Assembly: GCA_014534425.1 (NCBI GenBank)
Contig: JACVRN010000005.1
Coordinates: 32,842-96,841 of the forward strand
Direction of reading: 5' to 3'
DNA length: 64,000 nt
From: Pyrinomonadaceae bacterium
Lineage (GTDB): Bacteria > Acidobacteriota > Blastocatellia > Pyrinomonadales > Pyrinomonadaceae
Part shown: positions 1-8,564 of the stretch, piece by piece
Position numbering within the stretch: position 1 is the first letter of the stretch
Layout of the letters: each line of letters starts with the position of its first letter
Program-made: the position numbers and the translations under genes
The notes under the pieces: model-generated
The model's input: only the letters and a program-made list of their open reading frames with translations
What the model was told of the DNA's origin: nothing
The model's database searches: none

Positions 1-64
1 AGCTTCCCGCCCCGCGCAACACCTCCGAGATGATGGCTCCGCCGCCGAGCGTAACCGAAGGCAC
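1..64 (-). CDS. possible 5' end of a leftward gene, cut by the window edge
   Basis: On the minus strand a GTG at 64 is preceded at good spacing by GAGGTG and opens a frame that stays open to the window edge. The product would begin MPSVTLGGGAIISEVLRGAG. Only about 21 codons are visible, so no family can be named. The frame lies divergent to cysK. It may be chance, because GC-rich DNA often has short open frames. Confidence 0.25.
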   Translation of the reverse strand, partial: MPSVTLGGGAIISEVLRGAGS

Positions 65-150
65 AACCCGACACCTCAGCACGAAAGACAGAGGTTAGTT
101 GAAAGTAAAGAGAGATTCCCGACTGACCTTTGACCTCCAGCTTCTGTCTT

Positions 151-179
151 TTGCTTTTTGTCCTCTGCCTTTGTATAGT
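151..179 (+). promoter_or_regulatory. candidate sigma-70 promoter for cysK
   Basis: TTGCTT (151-156) and TATAGT (174-179) are separated by 17 bases and lie about 40 bases upstream of the cysK start. The match to the housekeeping consensus is good but was found by eye. The neighbouring run is pyrimidine-rich, so chance matches are possible. Confidence 0.4.
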
Positions 180-220
180 CTCCTTAAAAAAATAGCTCAG
201 CTTTTAAGAAGGAGTCCCCT

Positions 221-1168
221 ATGCCGCAAAGACCAAAAATCGCCAACAACATGCTTGAGTTGATAGGCTACACGCCGCTCGTGCGCCTTAACAGCATCCC
301 TGCGCCCAATTCGGCGGAGTTGATTGCGAAGCTGGAGTCGCAGAATCCTATGGACTCCGTCAAAGACCGCATAGGCTCAGCGATGATTAAAGCCGCAGAG
401 CGCGATGGTCTCATCAAGCCCGGACAGACCGTCATCATAGAGCCGACCTCCGGCAACACAGGAATTGCTCTGGCCTTCGCGGCGGCAGTCCTAGGCTACA
501 AGTTAATCGTCACCATGCCCGACACCGTCACGGTCGAGCGCCGCAGAGTGCTTTCGGCCCTCGGCGCTGAAGTTGTTCTCACACCCGGCGCTGAAGGCAT
601 GAAGGGAGCCATCAAACAGGCTGCGGAGTTGTTCGAGAAGACCGAGAACAGTTGGACGCCCGGACAGTTTGATAACCCTGCGAACCCTGAAGTCCACCGC
701 CGCACCACAGCCGAAGAGATTCTGGAAGACACAGACGGACAGATTGATGCCTTCGTCGCTGGCGTAGGAACCGGCGGCACAATCGCAGGCGTCGGGCAGG
801 TCTTGAAAGAGCGCGTTGGAAAGCACGTGCGCGTGGTAGCCGTAGAGCCTTCTTCGTCGCCGGTTCTGTCAGGCGGAGAACCCGGCCCCAACAAGATTCA
901 GGGAATCGGCGCAGGCTTTATCCCACGCAACTACGACGCGTCCGTTGTGGACGATGTGCGTCGCGTTGAGTACACGGACTCGATTGAGATGGCGCGGCGG
1001 CTGGCACGCGAAGAGGGAATCTTCTGCGGCATCTCTTCGGGAGCGATAACAGTTGTCGCACGCGACATAGCGCGTGAGATGGGCGAGGGCAAGCGCGTCG
1101 TCTCCATCATCTGCGACTTCGGCGAGCGCTATCTCTCGCACGAGTTGTTCGAAACGCTCGCTCCCTGA
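221..1168 (+). CDS. cysK: cysteine synthase A (O-acetylserine sulfhydrylase)
   Basis: This enzyme makes L-cysteine from O-acetylserine and sulfide in the cytoplasm, using pyridoxal phosphate. The 315-residue length is normal for CysK. The PLP-binding lysine is K48 in the motif SVKDR, the substrate loop PTSGNTG follows near residue 75, and the phosphate-binding GTGGT loop lies near residue 185. The usual NPSGSVKDR motif reads NPMDSVKDR here, a small variation just ahead of the lysine. The ATG at 221 has a strong AAGGAG 7 bases upstream. It precedes aroDE by 77 bases on the same strand. CysM or cystathionine beta-synthase-like proteins are the alternatives, but the length without extra domains favours CysK. 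Confidence 0.93.
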   Translation: MPQRPKIANNMLELIGYTPLVRLNSIPAPNSAELIAKLESQNPMDSVKDRIGSAMIKAAERDGLIKPGQTVIIEPTSGNTGIALAFAAAVLGYKLIVTMPDTVTVERRRVLSALGAEVVLTPGAEGMKGAIKQAAELFEKTENSWTPGQFDNPANPEVHRRTTAEEILEDTDGQIDAFVAGVGTGGTIAGVGQVLKERVGKHVRVVAVEPSSSPVLSGGEPGPNKIQGIGAGFIPRNYDASVVDDVRRVEYTDSIEMARRLAREEGIFCGISSGAITVVARDIAREMGEGKRVVSIICDFGERYLSHELFETLAP

Positions 1169-1245
1169 AAGCGGGAAGAGCCACGCGTGTTCATCAAAAC
1201 CTGAGGCGATGCGGTCAATTCCATACGCATCGCCTCGCTGATTTT

Positions 1246-2784
1246 ATGAAAGAGATTCAAAGAAAGCCGCTCGTCTGTGTTTCTGTTTGCGAGCAAAGGG
1301 CAAGCGATTTATCGCAGGCAATCGAGCGCGCGAGTGCGCTTCGAGCAGACATCATAGAGTTGCGGCTGGATTATCTGGCGGGCGCGGAGCTTAACGAAGC
1401 GCTGGCACGCCTTGAATCGCTCACGTCCTCAGCTTCAGATGCTTTCATCATCACACTGCGCCCCGCAGAGCAAGGCGGCCTGCGCGAGATGGACAGCCTC
1501 AACCGCATAGTTTTCTGGCTGGACATGTTGAGCAAAGCGGGCGCGGAACTCTGCGATATAGAGTTTGATGTCGCGCGGGTTTTGATGGAGAAAGAGGGCT
1601 TGGACTGGACGCGAATCATCTGCTCGCATCACGACTTCACAGGAAAGCACTCGAATCTGGAACAACTCTACGAAGCCATGAAGTCTGTGCCCGCGCGCGT
1701 CATCAAGATAGCCGTCAGCGCAAAGGACGCGACCGATTGTATTGCCGTCTTCAATCTGCTTGAGCGTGCGCGCGACGAGGGGCTAGAGTTGATTGCGCTC
1801 GCTATGGGCCAGGCCGGAGTTGCGACCAGAATCCTTGGGCCTTCGCGCGGCTCGTTTCTAACTTACGCCGCGCTCGATAAAGCGCACGCGACCGCTCCGG
1901 GCCAGCCCACAGCCGAAGAGTTGCGCGACCTCTACCGCATTCAAGAGATAACGGAAGAGACCTCGATTTTAGGCATCATGGGCGCGCCCGTCTCTCATTC
2001 CGTCTCGCCCGCTATGCACAACGCCGCGTTTTCCGCGAGCGGAATCGACGCGGTCTACATTCCTTTTGAAACTCACGAGGCCGGAAATTTTCTTAGACGA
2101 ATGGCGCACCCGCGCTCCTGTGAAATTCGTTGGAAGCTGCGCGGCCTGAGCGTCACGGCTCCGCACAAAACTGCTGTCATGGAGCATCTTGATTGGATAG
2201 AGCCTGCGGCCAGAGAGATAGGCGCGGTCAATACGATTGTAGTCGAAGGCGAAGAGTTGCGCGGATACAACACGGACGCAAGCGGATTCCTCTCGCCTCT
2301 CGTAAAGCGAGGCGCAGAGTTAAGCGGGAAAAAAGTTGCGCTCATAGGAGCGGGCGGCGCGGCGCGCTCGGCACTCTGGAGCCTCATGCGCGCGGGCGCA
2401 GACGTGACTCTCTTTGCGCGTGACTTGAAGAAGGGCGCTCGGCTCGCGGAAGAGTTCGGCACACGCTCTCTGAAGCTTGACGACGCGCGCTTTCATGATT
2501 TTGAAATCGTCGTCAACGCAACGCCTCTGGGCATGCGCGGCGCGAGCGAAGGGGAGACGCCTGCGACCCGTTCTCAACTTCGCGGAGCGCATCTGGCCTA
2601 CGACTTGGTTTACAATCCTGCAAAGACACGCTTTCTCATGGAAGCCGAAGCGGCAGGCTGTGAGACTCTTCAAGGCTTAGAGATGTTGATAGCGCAGGCC
2701 GCAGAACAGTTCCGCTTGTGGATGGGGACGCAAGTACCGCTTGAAGTTATGCGCGCGGCGGCTGAGCGGGAGTTGGAAAAATAG
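1246..2784 (+). CDS. aroDE: bifunctional 3-dehydroquinate dehydratase / shikimate dehydrogenase
   Basis: This is a fusion of two consecutive shikimate-pathway enzymes, together converting 3-dehydroquinate to shikimate with NADPH. Residues 1 to about 225 form a type I dehydroquinase, with the catalytic histidine in ICSHHDF and the Schiff-base lysine in KIAVSAKD. Residues from about 240 to the end are AroE: SVSPAMHN binds shikimate, NTDASGF carries the catalytic-region Asp, and GAGGAARSAL is the NADP dinucleotide loop. The 512-residue length matches plant, chlamydial and planctomycete/acidobacterial fusions rather than the separate enterobacterial proteins. The next gene starts 10 bases downstream, so the two are probably co-transcribed. 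Confidence 0.93.
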   Translation: MKEIQRKPLVCVSVCEQRASDLSQAIERASALRADIIELRLDYLAGAELNEALARLESLTSSASDAFIITLRPAEQGGLREMDSLNRIVFWLDMLSKAGAELCDIEFDVARVLMEKEGLDWTRIICSHHDFTGKHSNLEQLYEAMKSVPARVIKIAVSAKDATDCIAVFNLLERARDEGLELIALAMGQAGVATRILGPSRGSFLTYAALDKAHATAPGQPTAEELRDLYRIQEITEETSILGIMGAPVSHSVSPAMHNAAFSASGIDAVYIPFETHEAGNFLRRMAHPRSCEIRWKLRGLSVTAPHKTAVMEHLDWIEPAAREIGAVNTIVVEGEELRGYNTDASGFLSPLVKRGAELSGKKVALIGAGGAARSALWSLMRAGADVTLFARDLKKGARLAEEFGTRSLKLDDARFHDFEIVVNATPLGMRGASEGETPATRSQLRGAHLAYDLVYNPAKTRFLMEAEAAGCETLQGLEMLIAQAAEQFRLWMGTQVPLEVMRAAAERELEK

Positions 2785-2794
2785 AGTTAAGGGC

Positions 2795-3814
2795 ATGAAC
2801 GAGCGATACAGTCGGCAGATTTTATTTGAGGGAATCGGGAGAGACGGCCAAGAGCGCCTGCTCGCGTCGCGTGTGCTCATAGTGGGCTGCGGCGCGCTCG
2901 GCACTGCTCATGCCGAAGCGCTGGCGCGTGCCGGAGTCGGACACCTGCGATTAGTTGATAGAGATTTCATAGAGCCTTCGAATTTGCAGCGACAGACCAT
3001 GTTCACGGAGGCAGACGCCAGAGAGAGAATCCCGAAGGCCGTCGCATGCGCTCGGCACATCAAAGAGATTAATTCCGAGATCGAAGTCGAAGCGGAAGTT
3101 ACGGACGTTAATCGAACGAATGTGGAGCGGCTTATACGCGACTGTAATCTTGTACTGGACGGGACGGACAATTTCAGCACGCGTTACCTCCTCAACGAGG
3201 CTTGCGTCAGGCACGACACGAACTGGATTTACGGGGCTGCTGTTTCATCTTACGGCGTGACGATGACGGTGCGTCCGCACGAAGCCCCTTGCCTGCGCTG
3301 CATCTTTGAAGAAGCGCCTAAGGCGGGAAGCGCTCCGACCTGCGATACAAGCGGCGTCATCATGCCGATTATCAGCATAGTCTCCGCAGTGCAGGTGAGC
3401 GAAGCCTTGAAGCTGCTGACGGGACACACTGAGAGCCTTCACAATTCGCTTATGCGGTTGGACGTTTGGCGAAACGAGTGGCGGCGCATCGCTTTGGGCA
3501 AACCGAATGAGGATTGCCCCGTCTGCGCGAAGGGAATTTATGAAGCGCTGGATGCGGAGACGAGCGACTTTGCAGCCGTTCTGTGTGGTCGTGACGCCAT
3601 TCAGATTTCTCCGCCGAGGCCCACCGCCATTGATTTCGAGCGACTGGCCGAGCGCCTGCGCGCATCGGGCGAAGTCAATTTCAACCCTTACACGCTGCGC
3701 TTCCGCGTGGGCGATTATGAGTTGACCGTCTTTCGTGACGCGCGCTCAATCATTCGCGGCACAGATGATGTCAATCAGGCTCGCTCGCTCTACGCTAGGT
3801 ACGTTGGAGTTTAA
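2795..3814 (+). CDS. ThiF/MoeB/HesA-family adenylyltransferase (E1-like)
   Basis: E1-like enzymes adenylate the C-terminal glycine of small sulfur-carrier proteins such as ThiS or MoaD. The start at ATG 2795 gives 339 residues beginning MNERYSRQIL, the classic family opening. An upstream in-frame start would overlap aroDE. The nucleotide loop GCGALG lies at 31-36, the ATP-contact region DRDFIEPSNLQRQ at 55-67, and CLRC (166-169) with CPVC (241-244) make the structural zinc site. C183 in PTCDTSG sits at the catalytic-cysteine position. No rhodanese domain is present. The last 90 or so residues form a short extra domain. Which sulfur carrier it serves cannot be told, because no ThiS or MoaD gene is nearby. 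Confidence 0.85.
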   Translation: MNERYSRQILFEGIGRDGQERLLASRVLIVGCGALGTAHAEALARAGVGHLRLVDRDFIEPSNLQRQTMFTEADARERIPKAVACARHIKEINSEIEVEAEVTDVNRTNVERLIRDCNLVLDGTDNFSTRYLLNEACVRHDTNWIYGAAVSSYGVTMTVRPHEAPCLRCIFEEAPKAGSAPTCDTSGVIMPIISIVSAVQVSEALKLLTGHTESLHNSLMRLDVWRNEWRRIALGKPNEDCPVCAKGIYEALDAETSDFAAVLCGRDAIQISPPRPTAIDFERLAERLRASGEVNFNPYTLRFRVGDYELTVFRDARSIIRGTDDVNQARSLYARYVGV

Positions 3815-3860
3815 TAAGCTCATAGGTTTGCCGGTTTCTCAACGCAGAGCAATTTCGGTT

Positions 3861-6098
3861 ATGATGCCGTTGATGGCTAATAAAAAATTTAAGACACACG
3901 TCAGCACACTCTTTTGTCTCGTCTCAATCTTCATTCTCTTTTCATCTACGGCCAGGGCGGGCGAGCCTCTCATCTGGGAGACGGGCAGCCGTGCGGAGAT
4001 TTTAAGGGGAGACGCGCGCGGGATTTCCGTCACGGATACCGGAGCTTTTATGCTCGCGCCGCGCTTCACGCAGATGTTCGACACGCAGCAGTCCTTCGTC
4101 TGGTCAAGCGCGGTTGACAGCGCAGGCAACGTCTACCTCGGAACGGGACACGACGGTCGCATCTTTCGCGTCACTGCATCGGGAAGCGGCTCGCTCGTTT
4201 ACGATGCGGCTGAGTTGGACGTGACGGCGATGGTGGTAGGCCGTGACGGCGTGCTCTATGCCGGAACGTCGCCGGATGGAAAAGTCTATCGCATCTCTGC
4301 GGACGGTCGCGCCGAAGCCTACTTTGACCCGCCGGATAAGTACATTTGGTCGCTGGCCGTGATGGCGGACGGGAGCCTCGCCGTGGGCACTGGCGATAAC
4401 GGCAAGCTCTATAGAGTGCGGGCTGCGGGCGCGCGTCCTGAAGATGCTCTCTTCGTCGATACGAACGAGACGCACGTTATATCTCTGACGGTGAACTCGC
4501 GCGGGGATTTGATTGCGGGAACAGACCCGGGCGGGCTTGTCCTGCGAATCTCGCCAGAGGGGAAAGCCTTCGCGCTCTTTGATTCTTCTCTGCGCGAGAT
4601 ACATGCGCTAGCTTCTGCGCCCGACGGCTCTATCTACGCGCTTGCCCTGAGCGACGCCGCATCGTCAGGCGCTCGCATAGGGACTACTACGACTTCTACT
4701 TCGGGCGATGCTTCCGGCGGCACCGTCACTACGAGCGTGACCATCACTGGCGTTGAGGATGCGAGCGGCGCTTCAGGACAGACGGGCGCGTCTTCGCGCA
4801 GCCGCAACGACCTTTCGAACGCGCGTAGCGCGGTCTTTCGCATCTTGCCCGACGGCGGAACGGATGTGCTCTGGAGTTCGCAGACGGTGACGGCTTTTGC
4901 TGTTGCGCCAGCACCCGAAGGCGGGAGCGTTTTGATAGGGACTTCGGACAAGGGACGCATCTATTCCGTGACGGACAATGGCCGCGACACACTGCTGCTG
5001 CAATCAACCGAAGGGCAGGTCTCGTCTTTCATTGTTCGAGGGCGCGAAGTCTTCGCCGCGAGCAGCAACCAGGGGAAGCTCTTCCGCTTCAGCACGGAGC
5101 CTGTGAGCGAGGGGACGTTTGAGTCGGCTGTGCGCGACGCGAAGCTAGTCTCTTCTTGGGGGCGTATCTGGTGGCAGGGACAGGGAAGCGTGGAGCTTCA
5201 AACGCGCACTGGGAACAGCGAGCGGCCCGACATGACCTGGAGCGATTGGAGCACGCCCTATACAGAGCCGCGCGGCTCGCAGGTGACAAGCCCGCGCGCA
5301 CGCTACATACAATGGCGCGCTCGCTTGCGCTCTGCGGGTGCAGGCACGGCTCTCGCCCGGCTGGAAGACGTGAGCATAGCTTACCTGCCGCGTAACGTCG
5401 CGCCCGAAGTGCTCTCCATCACGGTTCTGCCGGTCGGCGTGGGGCTTCAACAGGCGGTGCAGATTCAGACAGACCCGAACATAGAGGCTTCCGGTCTTGA
5501 CCCTTCAATCTTCGGCCCCGTAGCCACGGTTCCGCCGCGCAGAGTTTACCAGCGCGGTGCGCGCTCGATTCAGTGGCAGGCCGAAGACCGCAACGGCGAC
5601 TCGCTTGAATACGCCATCTACTACCGCTCGCTGGGCGAGAGTTCTTTCCGGCTCTTGAAAGACAAGCTGCGCGATAACTTCTACACGGTGGATAGCGCGG
5701 CTTTGGCTGATGGCCGCTACATCTTCAGGGTGGTGGTGTCGGACGCGCCGGAGAATCCCGGCGGGCAAGCTCTGACGGGCGAGCGTACCAGCGAACCCGT
5801 GGACATAGACAACACGCCGCCCGTAGTTGGAGCGACAGGCGACGCCGTGGCTACTGGCGATAACGTGCGTGCGCGCTTTGACGTGGAGGACGCTACGGGC
5901 CGTCTCAAACGCGCAGACGTGAGCATAGACGGCGGCCCGTGGCGGGCTGTCAGCCCGGATGACGGCATAGCCGACAGCCAGAGAGAATCCTACACGCTTG
6001 AGCTACAGATAGCGGGCAGAGGCGAGCACACCATCTCGCTCAGGGCCTTCGACTCAAGCGGAAATGTGGGGAGCGCAAGAGTTACCGTGCGTAAATAA
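3861..6098 (+). CDS. secreted beta-propeller protein with C-terminal Ig/FnIII-like region, function unknown
   Basis: The protein has about 745 residues from the ATG cluster at 3861-3873. Longer in-frame starts would overlap the ThiF gene and lack a signal peptide at the N-terminus. A signal peptide (hydrophobic VSTLFCLVSIFILFSS, cleavage near ARA-GEP) points to export. Residues about 60-440 carry repeated blades with patterns such as DGRIFRV, DGKVYRIS and NGKLYRV, typical of NHL/SMP-30-like propellers. A low-complexity Ser/Thr/Gly stretch interrupts the propeller near residue 270-315. The C-terminal third contains immunoglobulin or fibronectin-like segments, including YAIYYRSLGE and DNTPPV. 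No catalytic residues are recognisable. A strong terminator follows directly. Confidence 0.72.
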   Translation: MMPLMANKKFKTHVSTLFCLVSIFILFSSTARAGEPLIWETGSRAEILRGDARGISVTDTGAFMLAPRFTQMFDTQQSFVWSSAVDSAGNVYLGTGHDGRIFRVTASGSGSLVYDAAELDVTAMVVGRDGVLYAGTSPDGKVYRISADGRAEAYFDPPDKYIWSLAVMADGSLAVGTGDNGKLYRVRAAGARPEDALFVDTNETHVISLTVNSRGDLIAGTDPGGLVLRISPEGKAFALFDSSLREIHALASAPDGSIYALALSDAASSGARIGTTTTSTSGDASGGTVTTSVTITGVEDASGASGQTGASSRSRNDLSNARSAVFRILPDGGTDVLWSSQTVTAFAVAPAPEGGSVLIGTSDKGRIYSVTDNGRDTLLLQSTEGQVSSFIVRGREVFAASSNQGKLFRFSTEPVSEGTFESAVRDAKLVSSWGRIWWQGQGSVELQTRTGNSERPDMTWSDWSTPYTEPRGSQVTSPRARYIQWRARLRSAGAGTALARLEDVSIAYLPRNVAPEVLSITVLPVGVGLQQAVQIQTDPNIEASGLDPSIFGPVATVPPRRVYQRGARSIQWQAEDRNGDSLEYAIYYRSLGESSFRLLKDKLRDNFYTVDSAALADGRYIFRVVVSDAPENPGGQALTGERTSEPVDIDNTPPVVGATGDAVATGDNVRARFDVEDATGRLKRADVSIDGGPWRAVSPDDGIADSQRESYTLELQIAGRGEHTISLRAFDSSGNVGSARVTVRK

Positions 6099-6126
6099 AG
6101 GGGCCTTGGATAGTTGGCCGAAAGTG

Positions 6127-6156
6127 GGGCGCTTTCCCTGGGGAAGCGCCCTTTTT
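6127..6156 (+). terminator. Rho-independent terminator after the propeller gene
   Basis: GGGCGCTT (6127-6134) pairs with AAGCGCCC (6144-6151) around a 9-base loop and is followed by five T residues. It lies 29 bases after the stop codon at 6098. Confidence 0.85.
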
Positions 6157-6347
6157 CGTGCCTTATATCGTGCGCCTGCCGCCGAAAGGGTGCGCTTGAG
6201 GGCGTAAGCTGGTAAACTAAGCACTGTAAACAGGGGGGCCTGGATGGCCCTTCCGGGTGGCATTAATCTTGCTCTATTACGAGGCTGAGCGCGTCTCTTC
6301 TCTCCCTCCCATGCGCGCCATGTGAAAAAAGCATGAGGAGGCTATCG

Positions 6348-6554
6348 GTGACCATGAAAGCTTTAAAGCAAATGTTATTGGCAGTCATGATGCTCTGCAT
6401 CCTGGCCGCAGGTGCATTTGCACAACAGGGCCGTGGTGGCGACCAGCGACAGAAAGAGGATCCGCCAAAAATCAAGGTCGAGGACAAGAAGGGGCCGCCT
6501 CCCGATAATCGTCAACAGAACGATAATCGGGGCAGAGGCCGAGAAAAACCCTAA
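6348..6554 (+). CDS. small secreted Gln/Pro/Arg-rich protein, function unknown
   Basis: This is a 68-residue protein. AGGAGG at 6336-6341 lies six bases before a GTG (6348) and twelve before an ATG (6354), so either start is possible; the ATG at 6333 overlaps the ribosome site and is unlikely. A signal peptide ends near AGAFA-QQ. The mature part of about 45 residues is hydrophilic and probably disordered, rich in Gln, Asp, Pro, Lys and Arg, and has no cysteine. Nothing in it suggests an enzymatic role. It stands alone between the upstream terminator and another secreted protein gene. Confidence 0.55.
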   Translation: MTMKALKQMLLAVMMLCILAAGAFAQQGRGGDQRQKEDPPKIKVEDKKGPPPDNRQQNDNRGRGREKP

Positions 6555-6711
6555 CGATTCCTATAAGGCATAGCCCACAAAGGCTATGCCTTATAGCTAT
6601 ATGCACAAGTTGAAATCCGAGCAGAGGCCGCGCTTGGAACTCTTTACTGTTAACACAAGCCTGGCCGTGCGTTTGACATGGCGGGCGCAGAGACCAACGA
6701 CAGGAGGGGTT

Positions 6712-7275
6712 ATGCAGTCTATTGCTTTCGTACATAGAGCGCAGTCGTACAGGTATCTTATATGTTCAGCCACACTCGTCCTGCTGCTGAACATCTCTGC
6801 TTTTGCTCAAAGAAGCTCAATCGAGTGGTACAACTCAAGCGTTACGGAGCGGGGTGAGATAAGCGAGCTTAAGGATAAGCAACGCGTCTACATTTCCATC
6901 ACGCCGCTCGGAGGATCATTTATCGCTCCGTCCATCAGCTACCAGCGCCTCACTCTAGAGCAGCAGGTCTACAAGGAGATAGAGCAGTACGGGCGGCTTG
7001 AGATAGTGAAGTCCCCCAAAGACGCCGACTTCATAATTGATGTCTGGATAACCTCAGTCGGGGGATTCCCCACAGAGAGCGGCCCCAGTATTCAACGCCC
7101 GGCTGACATTAAGTTTTCCGTTTACACGCGCAGCGAGGCGGCTGGCAAATATGGTTACGGTCGTCGCCTGATTCTGCAAACCTGGAAGACGACTCCCAGT
7201 GATATCACTGCCGTCGTGCGCCAGGAGGCAGCCGCTTTTATCAGGGAGCTAAAGAGAGTTCGCGGCGAGAAATAG
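6712..7275 (+). CDS. secreted hypothetical protein
   Basis: The ATG at 6712 is preceded by AGGAGGGG and gives 187 residues; the longer in-frame reading from 6586 has no ribosome site and no signal peptide at its start. The N-terminus carries a hydrophobic core (YLICSATLVLLLNISAFA) and a likely cleavage after AFA. The mature domain of about 150 residues alternates strands and helices (YISITPLGGSFI, ADFIIDVWITSVGG) and ends in a basic helix. The DADFIIDVWI stretch resembles small lipoprotein or periplasmic domains, but I do not recognise the family. It is followed 40 bases later by another secreted protein gene on the same strand. Confidence 0.6.
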   Translation: MQSIAFVHRAQSYRYLICSATLVLLLNISAFAQRSSIEWYNSSVTERGEISELKDKQRVYISITPLGGSFIAPSISYQRLTLEQQVYKEIEQYGRLEIVKSPKDADFIIDVWITSVGGFPTESGPSIQRPADIKFSVYTRSEAAGKYGYGRRLILQTWKTTPSDITAVVRQEAAAFIRELKRVRGEK

Positions 7276-7315
7276 CCGTCAGGTAGTGAAAGAGCAAAGG
7301 GCAGGTGGATGAACA

Positions 7316-7939
7316 ATGGGACAGATGTTTAAGAAATCTCTGCGCGCCATCTTTCTTCTGGCGGTTCTATGCGCCGTGGCAATTTCCGGCACGTTGATAA
7401 GCCCCGCAGGCGCGCAGCAGCAGGGCACAGACCGCAAGCTCATCGCTTACGCAGAGCAAATCTCTGGAGACACTTTTCCTTTCGTGACCAGAACCTCAAA
7501 CGGCGTGCGAGTCTTCGCTCGCTCACGACCGCGCACGGAGGTTCTGGTTGCCATCAATGAAGGCTTCACGGAGCTTTTCCGCATTGCGCGTCGTCACGGC
7601 TACACACGCCGCCTGAATTATTCGGACTACACAGTCTTCATAGGCCGCGCAGACCGCTTGAAAGACAGCCAGGGAAACTATTCGCCGGACGTGGCTGTAC
7701 CGGCAGGGCAGTATGCCGGAAGCGGCTACGACCAGGGCGGGTTCATCTACGCAGGGGGAATGGTTCTGACCTTTAACCCTAGCGCCTTTCTCATAGCCGA
7801 GCACGACCGCGCCTGGCAGCGAGTCTCAAACGTAGTACGCTACGAAGGCGAGCATCTGGTTCTCTACTTCAACGACCGCGCGCTCTACAACAAAACGGCA
7901 GACCACTCCACCGGCGGTTATCATCCGATTCTGCAATAA
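7316..7939 (+). CDS. secreted hypothetical protein
   Basis: This protein has 207 residues and an N-terminal signal peptide (KSLRAIFLLAVLCAVAISG, cleavage near AGA-QQQ). The mature domain contains HGYTRRLNYSDYTVFIGR and a Tyr/Gly-rich segment around YAGSGYDQGGFIYAGG. It ends with a strand-rich region including HLVLYFNDRALYNKTADH. I do not recognise the family. The gene follows the 6712-7275 gene on the same strand with a 40-base gap and is closed by a hairpin terminator, so the pair may form one transcript. Confidence 0.6.
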   Translation: MGQMFKKSLRAIFLLAVLCAVAISGTLISPAGAQQQGTDRKLIAYAEQISGDTFPFVTRTSNGVRVFARSRPRTEVLVAINEGFTELFRIARRHGYTRRLNYSDYTVFIGRADRLKDSQGNYSPDVAVPAGQYAGSGYDQGGFIYAGGMVLTFNPSAFLIAEHDRAWQRVSNVVRYEGEHLVLYFNDRALYNKTADHSTGGYHPILQ

Positions 7940-7977
7940 GAGTGTAAGCCGGATTTGAAATGTGGTGAAAACAAGTT

Positions 7978-8002
7978 AAGGCCGCTTCCAAAGAGCGGCC
8001 TT
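7978..8002 (+). terminator. hairpin terminator
   Basis: AAGGCCGCT (7978-7986) pairs perfectly with AGCGGCCTT (7994-8002) around a seven-base loop, 38 bases after the preceding stop. The following bases are only moderately T-rich, so termination may be weaker than at 6127. It could also work for the leftward tRNA transcript. Confidence 0.65.
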
Positions 8003-8075
8003 AATGATTTAAACAGATTGCTTCATGTGCATCTGCGTCTCTTTGATAGAACATAGTAGTGAGAGAAAATGAAAA

Positions 8076-8150
8076 TGCCCGCTGTAGGACTCGAACCTAC
8101 GAAACCTCTCGCGTGTGAAGCGAGCGCTCTACCAACTGAGCTAAGCGGGC
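8076..8150 (-). tRNA. tRNA-Val (anticodon CAC)
   Basis: Read on the minus strand, the acceptor arms GCCCGCT and AGCGGGC pair over seven bases with discriminator A. The D arm is GCTCAGTTGGTAGAGC, the anticodon stem CTCGC/GCGAG encloses the loop TTCACAC, and the T arm is GTAGG-TTCGAGT-CCTAC. The anticodon CAC reads GUG valine codons. The 3' CCA is not encoded. Confidence 0.95.
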
Positions 8151-8255
8151 AAGAGCGTTTGAATAATCAGTGTGGAAAGAATAACCGTGGGGATTCGGGT
8201 CTGTCAAATTAAGGAATTCAGCGCGTAGCGTTAAGGCTGGAGCCAGCCTTCGCCG

Positions 8256-8480
8256 TTACTCTTCCGTCCAGTTATCCATGAGGAAAGTGTAGCCCGTGAG
8301 GTCGCCTTCGCAGTTGATTCGTTTGCCTACCAGGTTTTCGAGTTCGGCGTCGAAGAAGGGGTTGCCACCTTTGCGGCGCAGGACGTACTCGCCCGTCTTT
8401 GTGACCAGGATGATTGCTTCATGCTCGCTCTTAGAGCCTGCGCCGAAGAGTTTCTTGGTGACGCTTCCGTTGAGCTTCAT
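8256..8480 (-). CDS. 74-residue protein paired with the clan CD peptidase, function unknown
   Basis: This is a small soluble protein with no signal peptide or membrane segment. It reads as a compact beta-rich fold (EAIILVTKTGEYVLRRKGGNPFFD, then a short helix and GYTFLMDNW). I do not recognise the family. It lies 84 bases downstream of the clan CD peptidase on the same strand. Oddly, a terminator-like hairpin with a run of six T residues ends immediately before its ATG and no Shine-Dalgarno sequence is visible. It may be read as a leaderless message, depend on read-through, or start further in. Coding character by composition is good. Confidence 0.55.
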   Translation of the reverse strand: MKLNGSVTKKLFGAGSKSEHEAIILVTKTGEYVLRRKGGNPFFDAELENLVGKRINCEGDLTGYTFLMDNWTEE

Positions 8481-8483
8481 ATG

Positions 8484-8541
8484 AAAAAAGGGCAGGGAAG
8501 AGAATTGAGCGCCCCTAGCGCCTGGAACCTAATCCCTGCCC
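8484..8541 (-). terminator. hairpin plus T-run between the peptidase and the 74-aa gene
   Basis: On the minus strand GGGCAGGGA (8541-8533) pairs with TCCCTGCCC (8498-8490), followed by six T residues (8489-8484). The 34-base loop contains a smaller GCGC/GCGC stem. The T-run ends only a few bases before the next start codon, so it could be an attenuator rather than a plain terminator. Confidence 0.6.
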
Positions 8542-8564
8542 TCTATTATCTTACTTCATCCCTG

